Origin: Ruoffia tabacinasalis | Lineage (GTDB): Bacteria > Bacillota > Bacilli > Lactobacillales > Aerococcaceae | Assembly (NCBI RefSeq): GCF_005864045.1 | Contig: NZ_VBSP01000024.1 | Location: 1-34,212 of the forward strand | Length of the DNA: 34,212 nt | Reading direction: 5' to 3' | Shown: in pieces, positions 1 to 7,300 of the stretch | How the letters are laid out: each line of letters starts with the position of its first letter | How positions within the stretch are numbered: the first letter of the stretch is position 1 | Notes under the pieces: generated by a model | Told to the model about the DNA's origin: nothing | Database searches by the model: none | The model's input: the letters and a program-made list of their open reading frames with translations, nothing else | Position numbers and translations under genes: made by a program

Positions 1-137
1 TACACCACAAAAACGACAGAGCGCTTCAATGGTCCACGTGTTAGTTGGGGATTCAAATGTCTCTTGAATCAGTCTAAAGTAGTGTCGTTTGGCTTCTCTT
101 TCGGAAACATTCCCAAGTCGATGAGCCGCTTTTTTTT
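1..137 (-). CDS. IS3-family transposase OrfB, N-terminal part only, reached by -1 frameshift
   Basis: In the -1 frame relative to OrfA, starting at the A9 tract (complement of 130-138), the minus strand stays open to the window edge. It reads SKKKAAHRLGNVSEREAKRH and then continues through YFRLIQETFE and IEALCRFCGV. This fits the N-terminal segment of IS3 OrfB proteins, where a short helix and an LC..LGV-type motif precede the integrase core. No start codon with a ribosome binding site is visible for it, so expression as an OrfAB fusion by programmed frameshifting is the simplest reading. The DDE catalytic core lies outside the window. Confidence 0.65.
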
Positions 138-464
138 TAGAAATTTCACTTCAAACTTTAGTTTTTCAATTTCCTCATCCTTTTCAATCAATGATCGCGT
201 GATACTGATTGGTTGGCCTGCCTGATTTAATTTGGGTTGGAAATCCTTCATGCTCCTTACAAAACTCCGTATCACATTACTTCCGAGGAGCGCTGGGTCA
301 AGACCCAATGATAAAAATATATCCTTGGGTTTGTGGCCTTGTTGAGATAAACAATAAAACTCCTGTTTAAATGCATCACCATATTGAATTACATGCTCAC
401 TCACATTTTCTATATACGGTGATTGCTTCAATATTTCGACGACTTCTGGACTATATATTCCCAT
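69..464 (-). CDS. IS3-family transposase OrfA (HTH protein)
   Basis: A 131-residue protein with an N-terminal helix-turn-helix-like region (about residues 20-75) and a C-terminal charged helix (about 90-125, the stretch with KLKFEVKFLKKK) that looks like the leucine-zipper/coiled segment of IS3 OrfA proteins. The ATG is preceded at good spacing by AAAGGTG. Near the C-terminus the coding strand has nine consecutive A residues (complement of 130-138), read as Lys-Lys-Lys in frame 0. This is a classic slippery tract where IS3 elements shift by -1 to make the OrfAB fusion transposase. OrfA alone normally binds the IS ends and regulates transposition. Confidence 0.75.
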   Translation of the reverse strand: MGIYSPEVVEILKQSPYIENVSEHVIQYGDAFKQEFYCLSQQGHKPKDIFLSLGLDPALLGSNVIRSFVRSMKDFQPKLNQAGQPISITRSLIEKDEEIEKLKFEVKFLKKKRLIDLGMFPKEKPNDTTLD

Positions 465-633
465 GATTACTCACCTTTCTTTTTGGTTCACTAAAAATTT
501 CAACGTATGACGGATTGTCTACAAATATTTAGTCTTTATACCTTTGAGTCTACGATTATTATGACAGAAATAAACTTAGTTCACGAATGAAATGAGTGTG
601 GCTCAGATTGTCCACGTTCATAGGACCAGTATA
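465..633. other. Intergenic spacer upstream of IS3 orfA
   Basis: AT-rich non-coding DNA holding the ribosome binding site of orfA and probably the IS end and target flank. No convincing gene is seen. A GTCTAC hexamer occurs twice (near 517 and 553), of unknown meaning. Confidence 0.4.
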
Positions 634-1053
634 ACAACTCCGTTTGTCTCGAGTTCACCCAGCTCAAGCCAAATGACAACTCCGTTTGTCTCGAGTTCGT
701 CCAACTCAAGCCAAATGACAACTCCGTTTGTCTCGAGTTCACTCAACTCAAGCCAAATGACAACTCCGTTTGTCTCGAGTTCACCCAGCTCAAGCCAAAT
801 GACAATCCCGTTTGTCTCAAGTTCGTCTAACTCAAGCCAAATGACAATCCCGTTTGTCTCAAGTTCGTCTAACTCAAGCCAAATGACAATCCCGTTTGTC
901 TCGAGTTCGTCCAACTCAAGCCAAATGACAATCCCGTTTGTCTCAAGTTCACTCAACTCAAGCCAAATGACAATCTCGTTAGTCTCAAGTTCACTCAACT
1001 CAAGCCAAACCACCCCGCCATTTGTCTCAAGTCTGCATTTTCCCAACTCCCAC
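634..1053. repeat. Tandem array A: nine 42-bp hairpin units plus a degenerate tenth
   Basis: Units start at 634, 676, 718, 760, 802, 844, 886, 928 and 970; a diverged copy follows at 1012. Each unit has a left arm like TTTGTCTCGAGTT, a 4-5 base loop and a right arm like AACTCAAGCCAAA. The arms are complementary over 13 positions with two mismatches; on the minus strand one of these becomes a G-U pair. Units are joined by a constant linker (ATGACAACTCCG or ATGACAATCCCG). Units 1-4 carry CTCCG and units 5-8 carry TCCCG, which suggests growth by duplication. Because 42 is divisible by 3 both strands are open through the array and encode 14-residue periodic peptides. Neither has a ribosome binding site, so I treat them as by-products. 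The array lies between the IS3 element and gloB. Confidence 0.9.
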
Positions 1054-1133
1054 AAGTAGTATCACAAGAAAATTTCTGTAAACTTTGCTAAGATTAGAAT
1101 AAAGATAAATATAAGCAAAGAGGAGTGAGTGAT

Positions 1134-1835
1134 ATGATTATTAATCCAGTAAAAGCCTTTTCTGACAACTATATTTGGGTCATAGATAATGGAACTGATG
1201 GAATTATTGTCGATCCTGGTGAGTCAGCGGGTGTTTTAGATTATTTTGACAAAGAAGCATTGGACTTAGCTGCGATCATCTTAACGCATAAACACGATGA
1301 CCATATTGGTGGGGTTAAAGATGTCTTAGCAAAATACCCAGAGACACCTGTTTATGGACCGAAAGAAACTGCCAGCCTCAACCAAGTTACTGTCAAAGAT
1401 GGCGATGAGTTTGAATTATTGAACAAAACCTTTAAAGTGTTTAAAAGCGGTGGTCATACCGAAGAGCATATCAGTTACTTAATGGGAGATGACTTATTCT
1501 GTGGGGACGCATTGTTCTCAGGCGGTTGCGGACGTGTATTCACCGGGGATTATCAAGCTCAGTATGATGCACTTCAAACCTTTAAAGCTTTACCAAATGA
1601 GGTCAAAGTCTATGCAGCGCACGAATATACAGAAACGAATTTACGTTTTGCTCACGAGACAGATCCAACAGATCCGTCATTTGCAAAAGCTTTAGAAGAA
1701 GTACAAGCACAAAGAGCAAAAGATCAACCGACTTTACCTTCGACAATTGGAATAGAAAAAGATATTAACTTGTTCCTACAAGCTGAAAACTTAGAAACTT
1801 TTATTGAATTAAGAATAGCGCGAGATAATTTTTAA
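1134..1835 (+). CDS. gloB: Hydroxyacylglutathione hydrolase-like metallo-hydrolase (glyoxalase II)
   Basis: A metallo-beta-lactamase-fold hydrolase of 233 residues. In the glyoxalase II family the enzyme hydrolyses S-lactoylglutathione (or another thiol adduct) to D-lactate in the cytosol, completing methylglyoxal detoxification. The metal-binding motif THKHDDHIGG gives H52, H54, D56 and H57, with H108, D125 (FCGDALF) and H163 (AAHEY) as further ligands. The C-terminal helical HAGH domain (about 165-233) is present but slightly short compared with the roughly 250-residue enterobacterial enzyme. I chose ATG 1134 over the in-frame GTG at 1125 because AGAGGAG is spaced correctly for the ATG and the protein then begins like other GloB proteins (MIINPVKAFSDNYIWV). 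It is the first gene of a probable three-gene operon. Whether the cell uses glutathione or bacillithiol cannot be told here. Confidence 0.88.
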   Translation: MIINPVKAFSDNYIWVIDNGTDGIIVDPGESAGVLDYFDKEALDLAAIILTHKHDDHIGGVKDVLAKYPETPVYGPKETASLNQVTVKDGDEFELLNKTFKVFKSGGHTEEHISYLMGDDLFCGDALFSGGCGRVFTGDYQAQYDALQTFKALPNEVKVYAAHEYTETNLRFAHETDPTDPSFAKALEEVQAQRAKDQPTLPSTIGIEKDINLFLQAENLETFIELRIARDNF

Positions 1836-1859
1836 GCATAGTTAAAAGGAGAGAGAATC

Positions 1860-2324
1860 ATGGAACTGATATTCATTCGCCACGCGAAAGCTGAAGAGCG
1901 CAGGGAAGGACTCGTTGACATCGACCGCCACCTGACTGATAAAGGGAAGGAAAAATACGCAAAACTACTACCCGAACTCGAAGAAAAACTCGGGCCACTG
2001 AAAGAACGGAACTTTGTCAGCTGGTCAAGTCCGGCTAACCGAGCACAAGAAACTGCCGCACTCGCCGCCGACAAATTAAAGCTTGAGGAACCAAGGATTC
2101 ATGAATTTATCTATACTGGAGAGATAGAAAAGTTTTTAGAAGCATTAAAAACCGTTCAAGATGATGCGACGTTACTCGTCTTTGGACATGAACCGACTTT
2201 AAGTGAGTGGGTATATGAATTCACTGGTGAGTCCCGCCGGATGCGAAAAGGGTCAATGGTTAGTATGAAAGTGACACAAAGAGACCCACTCAAAGCCACA
2301 TTCAATTGGCAAATTCGCACATAA
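1860..2324 (+). CDS. sixA: SixA-like histidine phosphatase
   Basis: A 154-residue protein of the histidine phosphatase (phosphoglycerate mutase-like) superfamily. The catalytic RHAK motif gives R7 and H8, the latter being the residue phosphorylated during catalysis. The RAQETA segment (61-66) and the second histidine in GHEPTLSEW (H110) match the SixA subgroup. SixA proteins remove phosphate from phosphohistidine, on ArcB or PTS proteins in enterobacteria; the target here is unknown. The start follows AAAGGAGAGAGAATC. It lies 24 bp after gloB and 20 bp before the next gene, so the three are probably co-transcribed. GC content of this gene and the next looks higher than that of the surroundings. 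Confidence 0.8.
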   Translation: MELIFIRHAKAEERREGLVDIDRHLTDKGKEKYAKLLPELEEKLGPLKERNFVSWSSPANRAQETAALAADKLKLEEPRIHEFIYTGEIEKFLEALKTVQDDATLLVFGHEPTLSEWVYEFTGESRRMRKGSMVSMKVTQRDPLKATFNWQIRT

Positions 2325-2344
2325 GTAAGTTGAGTAGGAAAGGA

Positions 2345-2869
2345 ATGTCGACACTGAAACCACAATATTTACAATTACAACCTTCAGCCGCCGATGAAAA
2401 ACGGTGGGTAGCAGAAATTACGGGCGACGATCCGACCTTTATCCTTAGCCGAGAATTCCAACCCGAAATTGAGCCCGGCGTTTGGGCGATGTATGACGGT
2501 TGGTACCAAATTCACGGACAAACGCCTGGGATCACCCCTTTTCAAAAAGAATATGTCCGAGTCTTAGACGGGAAGATGACTCGGAGACTAGATTTCCGTT
2601 TTGTTAAAGAACATGTGCCGCAAATAAAAGCAGCGGAACCTGAACGGAAAGAACGTCTAAAGCACCAGATTATTTCTGTGTTCAATGAAATAAAAGCCGA
2701 AGTGCCTCATGAACTCGTTGATGAAGCAATCATGCAACAACAAGAAGACTTGGATATGGTCGAAACATCCCAAGAACTCCTAGGTGGGTTGAAAGTGCTA
2801 TTAAAGCAAAAAGACCGAATCATCAAACGCTACAAAGAAGCCGTCGAGAACTTTCATGAAGAATGGTAA
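2345..2869 (+). CDS. Conserved-looking protein of unknown function next to SixA
   Basis: A 174-residue soluble protein that I do not recognise. Residues 1-85 are rich in aromatic residues with beta-like alternation (WVAEITGDDP, GVWAMYDGWYQIHG), and the C-terminal half is strongly charged and probably helical or coiled (about 95-174). There is no signal peptide, membrane segment or cysteine motif. ATG 2345 is preferred because AGGAAAGGA directly precedes it; an upstream in-frame TTG at 2306 would overlap sixA and lacks a ribosome binding site. It is the last gene before a terminator, so it may work with the SixA-like phosphatase, but that rests on position alone. Confidence 0.7.
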   Translation: MSTLKPQYLQLQPSAADEKRWVAEITGDDPTFILSREFQPEIEPGVWAMYDGWYQIHGQTPGITPFQKEYVRVLDGKMTRRLDFRFVKEHVPQIKAAEPERKERLKHQIISVFNEIKAEVPHELVDEAIMQQQEDLDMVETSQELLGGLKVLLKQKDRIIKRYKEAVENFHEEW

Positions 2870-2881
2870 GCAAATTTATTA

Positions 2882-2912
2882 GAGAATTGTCTAAAGAGGC
2901 AGTTCTTTTTTT
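2882..2912 (+). terminator. Intrinsic terminator after the gloB-sixA-unknown operon
   Basis: GAATTGTC (2884-2891) pairs with GGCAGTTC (2898-2905) using G-U pairs across a 6-base loop, followed by seven T residues. Confidence 0.75.
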
Positions 2913-2930
2913 GTATAAAATATGAGCTTA

Positions 2931-2960
2931 TTGTCAACTTAATTTAAGTGTAATTATATC
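2931..2960 (+). promoter_or_regulatory. Candidate promoter for the P-type ATPase gene
   Basis: TTGTCA (2931-2936) and TATATC (2955-2960) are separated by 18 bp. This would give a leader of about 145 nt that is very AT-rich. The match is moderate and other AT-rich hexamers nearby (for example TATATT near 3047) could serve. Confidence 0.4.
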
Positions 2961-3112
2961 GAAATATTTATTTAAAATAGTGTAATATCAAGCTTATTTA
3001 ATATATTTTCGCAAGGCAAATAAATTTAATTTCTTTAAATTAAATGTTATATTAAGAATATGAAAAAGTAAGGATGCTATTTTAAGAATCTTATAAACAA
3101 GAGGAGTTTACT

Positions 3113-5860
3113 ATGAGTGAAATATATAAGAGGAAACTAGAGGAAGTGCTTGAGGAATTCGACACTTCTGTTGAAGAGGGTTTGAATGAGTCTCAAGTCG
3201 AAGGAAATCGGGAAGAACACGGTGAGAATAAATTAGAAGAATCAGAAACAAAGTCTAAATGGGAGATTTTTCTAGAGAATCTTAATAATATTATCGTTTA
3301 CTTACTAGGTGTTGCGGCTGTTATCTCAGTCATAATGGGCGATTGGGTTGAAGCGCTAGCAATTTTATTAGCTGTTTTTATATCTGTCTTTACAGGGTAT
3401 TTTGTTGAGGTCGGAGCGCAAAAATCGGTTGAAGCCCTCCAATCAATGGTGGATACAAAAGCAAAAGTACGCCGTAACGGTGAAGAGATTGAAATTGATT
3501 CGACCGAACTTGTGCCCGGAGATATTCTAATCTTAGGGGAAGGGGATGCGATTGCGGCTGATGGGCGGTTAATTAGTGCCAATAACTTTGCGGTCATGGA
3601 AGCAGCCTTAACCGGAGAGTCTGAAGCGGTCGATAAAGATGCTGATGCAACCTTTGAAGAAGATGAAGCACTCGGTGACCAATTAAATATGGTCTTTTCC
3701 GGTACAGCAGTAACCCGCGGTAAGGCCGAAGCTGTTGTAACTGGTATCGGTATGGATACTGAAGTAGGTCAAATTTCTGAGATGTTAGATGAAGATCAAG
3801 ACCGAGAAAGTCCATTAGACAAAGAAATTGACAAATTAGGTAAAGCATTAATCATAGTTGCCTTTGCTGCGGCAGGCTTAGTTTTATTAATCGGTATTCT
3901 TAACGGCCAAGATACGGCAGAAATGCTACATGTGGCAGTTATTCTAGCAGTAGCGGCGATTCCAGAAGCTATGCCAGCGGTTGAAACGATTACCTTATCG
4001 AACGGGATGTCGACGATGGCTGAACATGAAGCGCTCGTCAAAAACCTATCCGCGGTTGAAACGCTAGGGTCAACGTCGATTATTGCTAGTGACAAGACCG
4101 GAACCCTGACGGAAAACCAAATGATGGTTGAACATCTAATTATTAAAAATGATGAAAAATATGAAGTTACTGGAAACGGTTATGAACCTAAAGGTACTGT
4201 GAAATACAACGGTGAAGTTGTTGACGTAGAAGCTGAGAATATTCATGACACAGACGCTTTAAATGACAACGATCAAGATTTACTGAAGCTGATTACGAAT
4301 GGTTTTTTATCCAGTGATGCAAAATTAGTTAAGCAAGACGAGGTGAATGAGAATGAAGAAGCGGAAAATGACGGCGAGTATACTATTGAAGGAGACCCAA
4401 CGGATGGGGCTTTAACTGTCTTAGGACACAAAATTGGTATGTCACCAGAATTTTTAAAAGAGACTGAATTTGAGCAACTAGCTGAAATTCCTTTCGATTC
4501 TGAGAAGAAATATATGGCTACTTTCCATAAACTGCCCGATAATATCTACCGTTTTATTATGAAGGGTGCTCTAGATGTAGTAGCTGAATATACAGACATT
4601 GATGATGAAGAAAGTGAATTTTGGTCAGAGAGGAACGAGCTTTTAACTGAAGAAGGGAACCGTGTCATCGGCCTAGCCAGCTATACGGTTGAAGACGAGA
4701 ATGAAGCCAATGAGATTACAGAAGACATCGAAGGTTGGTTTGATAATAATCGTAAGATATTAACGATTGATGGCTTGTTCGGGATTATGGATCCACCAAG
4801 AGAAGATGTTGCCGAATCAATCAAACAAACGCAAGAGGCTGGTATTACTGTGAAAATGATTACCGGTGACCACCCTCGAACAGCGTCAGTGATTGCAAAA
4901 GAAATCGGGATTAACAATTGGGAAAACACCATGACTGGTAAAGAAATTGACGAAATGCATGATTCATCGGACTTCATTAACCGAATTAGAGAAACAGCTG
5001 TCTTTGCCCGCGTCTCTCCTGAGAACAAATTACAAATCGTTAGAGCTTTTCAAGATGAAGGTGAAGTCGTTGCGATGACTGGAGACGGTGTAAATGATGC
5101 GCCTGCCTTGAACGGTGCTGATATCGGTGTCGCGATGGGAATTCGCGGAACGGAAGTCGCAAAAGAAGCGTCTGATATGATTTTAACGGATGACCGTTAT
5201 TCAACCATTGTCGATGCCGTGCGTGAAGGTCGAATCATATTTGAAAACATAAAAAAATTTGTATCTTTCCTATTCGCCTGTAATATGGTTGAAATTGTGT
5301 CAATTTTATTCACAATTATCTTCCTATTACCGATGCCAATTCAACCTTTACACATTTTATTCCTTAACTTACTCATTGATATTGGACCGGCCATTGCCTT
5401 AGCTTACGAAGAAGCCGAAGATAATGTGATGAATCATCCGCCACGTGATCCTGAAAAAGGGTTGGTCAACCGTCAATTCTTAAGTCGAATTATTATAAGT
5501 GGAATATTTATTGGTTTAGGAGCTTTCGGGGTATTCTTCCTATTCCATAATTTCACAGACGTATCCTTAGAATATGCTCAAACGGCGACTTTTACATATA
5601 TGGCAATTGCTCAGTTAATGCATATCTTTAATGTTCGTAAATTCAAAACCTTCGGCTTGGACCGCACGCTATTCCATAATAAATTGTTAGTGGGTGCCAT
5701 GGCTTTAGGTGTCGCTTTACAATTGGTTGCAGTTTACTTACCATTTATGAATAATGTCTTAGGGACAGAACCACTGACATTGATGACTTGGGTAATTATT
5801 CTAGGCTTTGCGGCTGTGGCTACATTTATCGTTCATTGGTTGAAAATGTTAACCAATTAA
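3113..5860 (+). CDS. Cation-transporting P-type ATPase, Ca2+ (P2) type
   Basis: A 915-residue integral membrane pump. Visible in order: N-terminal cation ATPase domain (1-75), transmembrane pair M1-M2 (about 58-105), actuator domain with LTGES (T167), M3-M4 with IPEAMP, phosphorylation motif DKTGTLT (D327), nucleotide-binding domain, hinge TGDGVND (656-662), and six C-terminal membrane segments. Compared with SERCA, the M4 glutamate (PEGLP becomes PEAMP), the M5 Asn and Glu (ACNMVE) and the M6 Asn and Asp (NLLIDIGP) are kept, but the M6 threonine is Ile and the following DGLPA is DIGPA. Ca2+ export is therefore likely but not certain, and another cation is possible. The ribosome binding site AGAGGAG precedes ATG. 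It is monocistronic, with terminators on both sides. Confidence 0.85.
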   Translation: MSEIYKRKLEEVLEEFDTSVEEGLNESQVEGNREEHGENKLEESETKSKWEIFLENLNNIIVYLLGVAAVISVIMGDWVEALAILLAVFISVFTGYFVEVGAQKSVEALQSMVDTKAKVRRNGEEIEIDSTELVPGDILILGEGDAIAADGRLISANNFAVMEAALTGESEAVDKDADATFEEDEALGDQLNMVFSGTAVTRGKAEAVVTGIGMDTEVGQISEMLDEDQDRESPLDKEIDKLGKALIIVAFAAAGLVLLIGILNGQDTAEMLHVAVILAVAAIPEAMPAVETITLSNGMSTMAEHEALVKNLSAVETLGSTSIIASDKTGTLTENQMMVEHLIIKNDEKYEVTGNGYEPKGTVKYNGEVVDVEAENIHDTDALNDNDQDLLKLITNGFLSSDAKLVKQDEVNENEEAENDGEYTIEGDPTDGALTVLGHKIGMSPEFLKETEFEQLAEIPFDSEKKYMATFHKLPDNIYRFIMKGALDVVAEYTDIDDEESEFWSERNELLTEEGNRVIGLASYTVEDENEANEITEDIEGWFDNNRKILTIDGLFGIMDPPREDVAESIKQTQEAGITVKMITGDHPRTASVIAKEIGINNWENTMTGKEIDEMHDSSDFINRIRETAVFARVSPENKLQIVRAFQDEGEVVAMTGDGVNDAPALNGADIGVAMGIRGTEVAKEASDMILTDDRYSTIVDAVREGRIIFENIKKFVSFLFACNMVEIVSILFTIIFLLPMPIQPLHILFLNLLIDIGPAIALAYEEAEDNVMNHPPRDPEKGLVNRQFLSRIIISGIFIGLGAFGVFFLFHNFTDVSLEYAQTATFTYMAIAQLMHIFNVRKFKTFGLDRTLFHNKLLVGAMALGVALQLVAVYLPFMNNVLGTEPLTLMTWVIILGFAAVATFIVHWLKMLTN

Positions 5861-5885
5861 ATAGGTGCAGAAGAATAACAAAATA

Positions 5886-5919
5886 AGAGAGCTCACAAAA
5901 TGACGTGGGCTCTCTTTTT
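5886..5919 (+). terminator. Intrinsic terminator after the P-type ATPase
   Basis: AGAGAGCTCAC (5886-5896) pairs with GTGGGCTCTCT (5905-5915), one G-U pair, 8-base loop, then T residues. The A-rich 5' side may also end transcription arriving from the minus strand. Confidence 0.85.
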
Positions 5920-5921
5920 GT

Positions 5922-6658
5922 TTAATAAACATCTAACATTAAAAGCACAAGAGGCATTGCAGCAAAACCCAAATGGACAACAAAATGCGCGAAAATGATG
6001 GGAAATAATCTTTGATGGCAATGGGAAATCTAAGCACTACCAAGTCCTCAAAAGAAAAATGAACCAATATAAACTAAAGCCCCTTGCCAATTCGCCGCCA
6101 GCATAAAATGTTATAAGCCGAAACCAATCAACGGAATGACAATACCTGCCCAAGGTTTACCAAAACCTTCAGTAAACTCAGGTTACGCATAACTTCGGTA
6201 CATGATTTCTTTAATCGGCGCATTAATAAATGGAAAGAGCAAAGCGACAATCGCGCCAATTCATCGTAACCAAACAGGTGTAGTTAACAGATTATAAGTT
6301 CAGGCCCTGTAAAAATAACTTGGAACTGATTAAGATAATCAGTTCCAAATATTAAAAACGCGACCCTATTTAATGTGGCAGCAAATGGGATAAAGTGTAC
6401 AAAAATCAAAAGCAGCCCCCCAAAGGAGATCCTTACCTAAACGGTCCCTTTGAAAATCAAACACATCCCGAATCGAACGTCCTTGTGAATGTAGTAAGTC
6501 ATGTCATTAAATAGAGAAAAAGGAGTTTGGCTATCATAAAATATATGACTGCGATATTGGGTGAAAAAGGGAACGGAATGTTTAGCAACAAACAGATTAG
6601 GCCCGTGATTAATTCAAAAGTGGGAATCAAATAAACGAGACAAGCCCAGCTTTTTCAA
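5922..6658 (-). pseudogene. Degraded CPBP-family intramembrane protease gene
   Basis: No open frame covers this stretch, but the minus strand still reads as a membrane protein of the CPBP (CAAX/Abi) glutamic protease family. Recognisable pieces are AWLVYLI-like N-terminal membrane segments, LICLLLNIPFPFSP, then the E-containing motif as NAPIKEIMYRSYA, KPWAGIVIPLIGFGL followed by a stop and HF, and the C-terminal FAHFVVHLGF AAMPLVLL before the TAA at 5922-5924. At least six in-frame stops and one or more frameshifts interrupt it, several of them single transitions away from Gln or Trp codons. A ribosome binding site (AAGGAGAGG) is still present upstream near 6670. This family processes peptides or bacteriocin-related proteins in Lactobacillales; the original role here is unknown. 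Confidence 0.75.
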
Positions 6659-6741
6659 TACGAACCTCTCCTTATGAAAGCGCTGTTATATTTTAATCTT
6701 ATCATAAACGGAGGAATTTATATAAATGTAATGGATATAAG

Positions 6742-6770
6742 TTGACTTGTACGAGTTACATGTGTAAACT
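6742..6770 (+). promoter_or_regulatory. copYB promoter
   Basis: TTGACT (6742-6747), 17-bp spacer, TAAACT (6765-6770). The -10 box overlaps the first cop box, as expected for a promoter blocked by CopY when copper is low. Confidence 0.75.
6757..6766. promoter_or_regulatory. CopY operator (cop box 1)
   Basis: TACATGTGTA matches the known CopY consensus TACANNTGTA and overlaps the end of the spacer and the -10 box. Confidence 0.8.
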
Positions 6771-6784
6771 AAAATTTAAACAAT

Positions 6785-6800
6785 GACTACAATTGTAGTC
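6785..6800. promoter_or_regulatory. CopY operator (cop box 2)
   Basis: GACTACAATTGTAGTC is a perfect 16-bp palindrome with a TACANNTGTA core at 6788-6797, 31 bp (about three helical turns) downstream of box 1. Two boxes of this kind are usual in CopY-controlled promoters. Confidence 0.88.
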
Positions 6801-6835
6801 GTAATCATAAACTTAGTTTGAAAGGAGATATTTTA

Positions 6836-7300
6836 TTGACAGAAGCAATACCAACGTTAAAAATTACCGATGCAGAATGGGAAATTATGCGAGTCGTCTG
6901 GGCTCAAGGCAAGGCGACAAGTCGCGAAATTATCCAAGTATTAGAAGATAAAATGAACTGGAAAGCTAGCACAATTAAAACTTTAATCAGCCGTTTAGTA
7001 GAAAAAGGCGCTTTGGATACCGAACAAGAGGGACGCAAATACATTTACTCAGCTAAACTGACAGAAGAAGCCAGTTTAGATGAATCTATTTCAGATATGT
7101 TAGCTCGTATTTGTAATAAGAAAGCCGGGGAAGTAATCGGAGATATGTTAACCAACGCGCCTTTAAGTCAAAGTGATATTGAAGAATTAATGAGCATTTT
7201 AAAAGAGAAAAAGAAAACGGCATTGGACGTTGTGGCATGCGACTGTGTGTCTGGGCAATGTGAGTGTCAAGTAAATTTAGGAGGGGAATTGAATGAGTAA
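6836..7300 (+). CDS. copY: CopY/TcrY-type copper-responsive repressor
   Basis: A 154-residue repressor of the BlaI/MecI-CopY family. The N-terminal winged helix (about 8-75, including TSREIIQVLE and STIKTLISRLVEKG) binds the cop boxes upstream. The C-terminal CDCVSGQCEC gives C135, C137, C142 and C144, the CxCx4CxC signature that holds zinc in the DNA-binding form and exchanges it for Cu(I), releasing the operator. The start is TTG 6836, eight bases after AAAGGAG; the in-frame TTG at 6818 lies upstream of that site. The gene overlaps copB by 8 bp and is autoregulated by the two cop boxes. Confidence 0.93.
   Translation: MTEAIPTLKITDAEWEIMRVVWAQGKATSREIIQVLEDKMNWKASTIKTLISRLVEKGALDTEQEGRKYIYSAKLTEEASLDESISDMLARICNKKAGEVIGDMLTNAPLSQSDIEELMSILKEKKKTALDVVACDCVSGQCECQVNLGGELNE

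Larger units (their letters stand above)
1..526 (-). mobile_element. IS3-family insertion sequence, partial (cut by window start)
   Basis: Two overlapping reading frames on the minus strand, an HTH orfA followed in the -1 frame by the beginning of a DDE transposase orfB, give the layout of IS3-family elements. The element runs off the window at base 1, so most of orfB and the far terminal repeat are not visible. The outer boundary near 526 is a guess: reading the minus strand, a TG-starting stretch (TGTAGACAATCCGTC, 526 down to 512) could be the terminal inverted repeat, but with only one end present neither the repeat nor a target duplication can be confirmed. Confidence 0.75.

Noticed and set aside
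634-1053. CRISPR array
   Set aside because: Units abut at constant spacing and the linkers are nearly identical; there are no unique spacers and no cas genes. The same holds for 10338-10570.
592-1059. Open frames on both strands through array A encoding Ser/Thr-rich or Leu/Glu-rich repeat peptides
   Set aside because: They exist because the 42-bp unit is a multiple of three without stops; neither frame has a ribosome binding site, signal peptide or anchor.
1125-1133. GTG 1125 as the gloB start
   Set aside because: It overlaps the ribosome binding site; ATG 1134 is better spaced and fits the family N-terminus.
2306-2344. TTG 2306 as the start of the unknown gene
   Set aside because: It lies inside sixA without a ribosome binding site; ATG 2345 follows AGGAAAGGA.
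6818-6835. TTG 6818 as the copY start
   Set aside because: It precedes the AAAGGAG site that serves TTG 6836.
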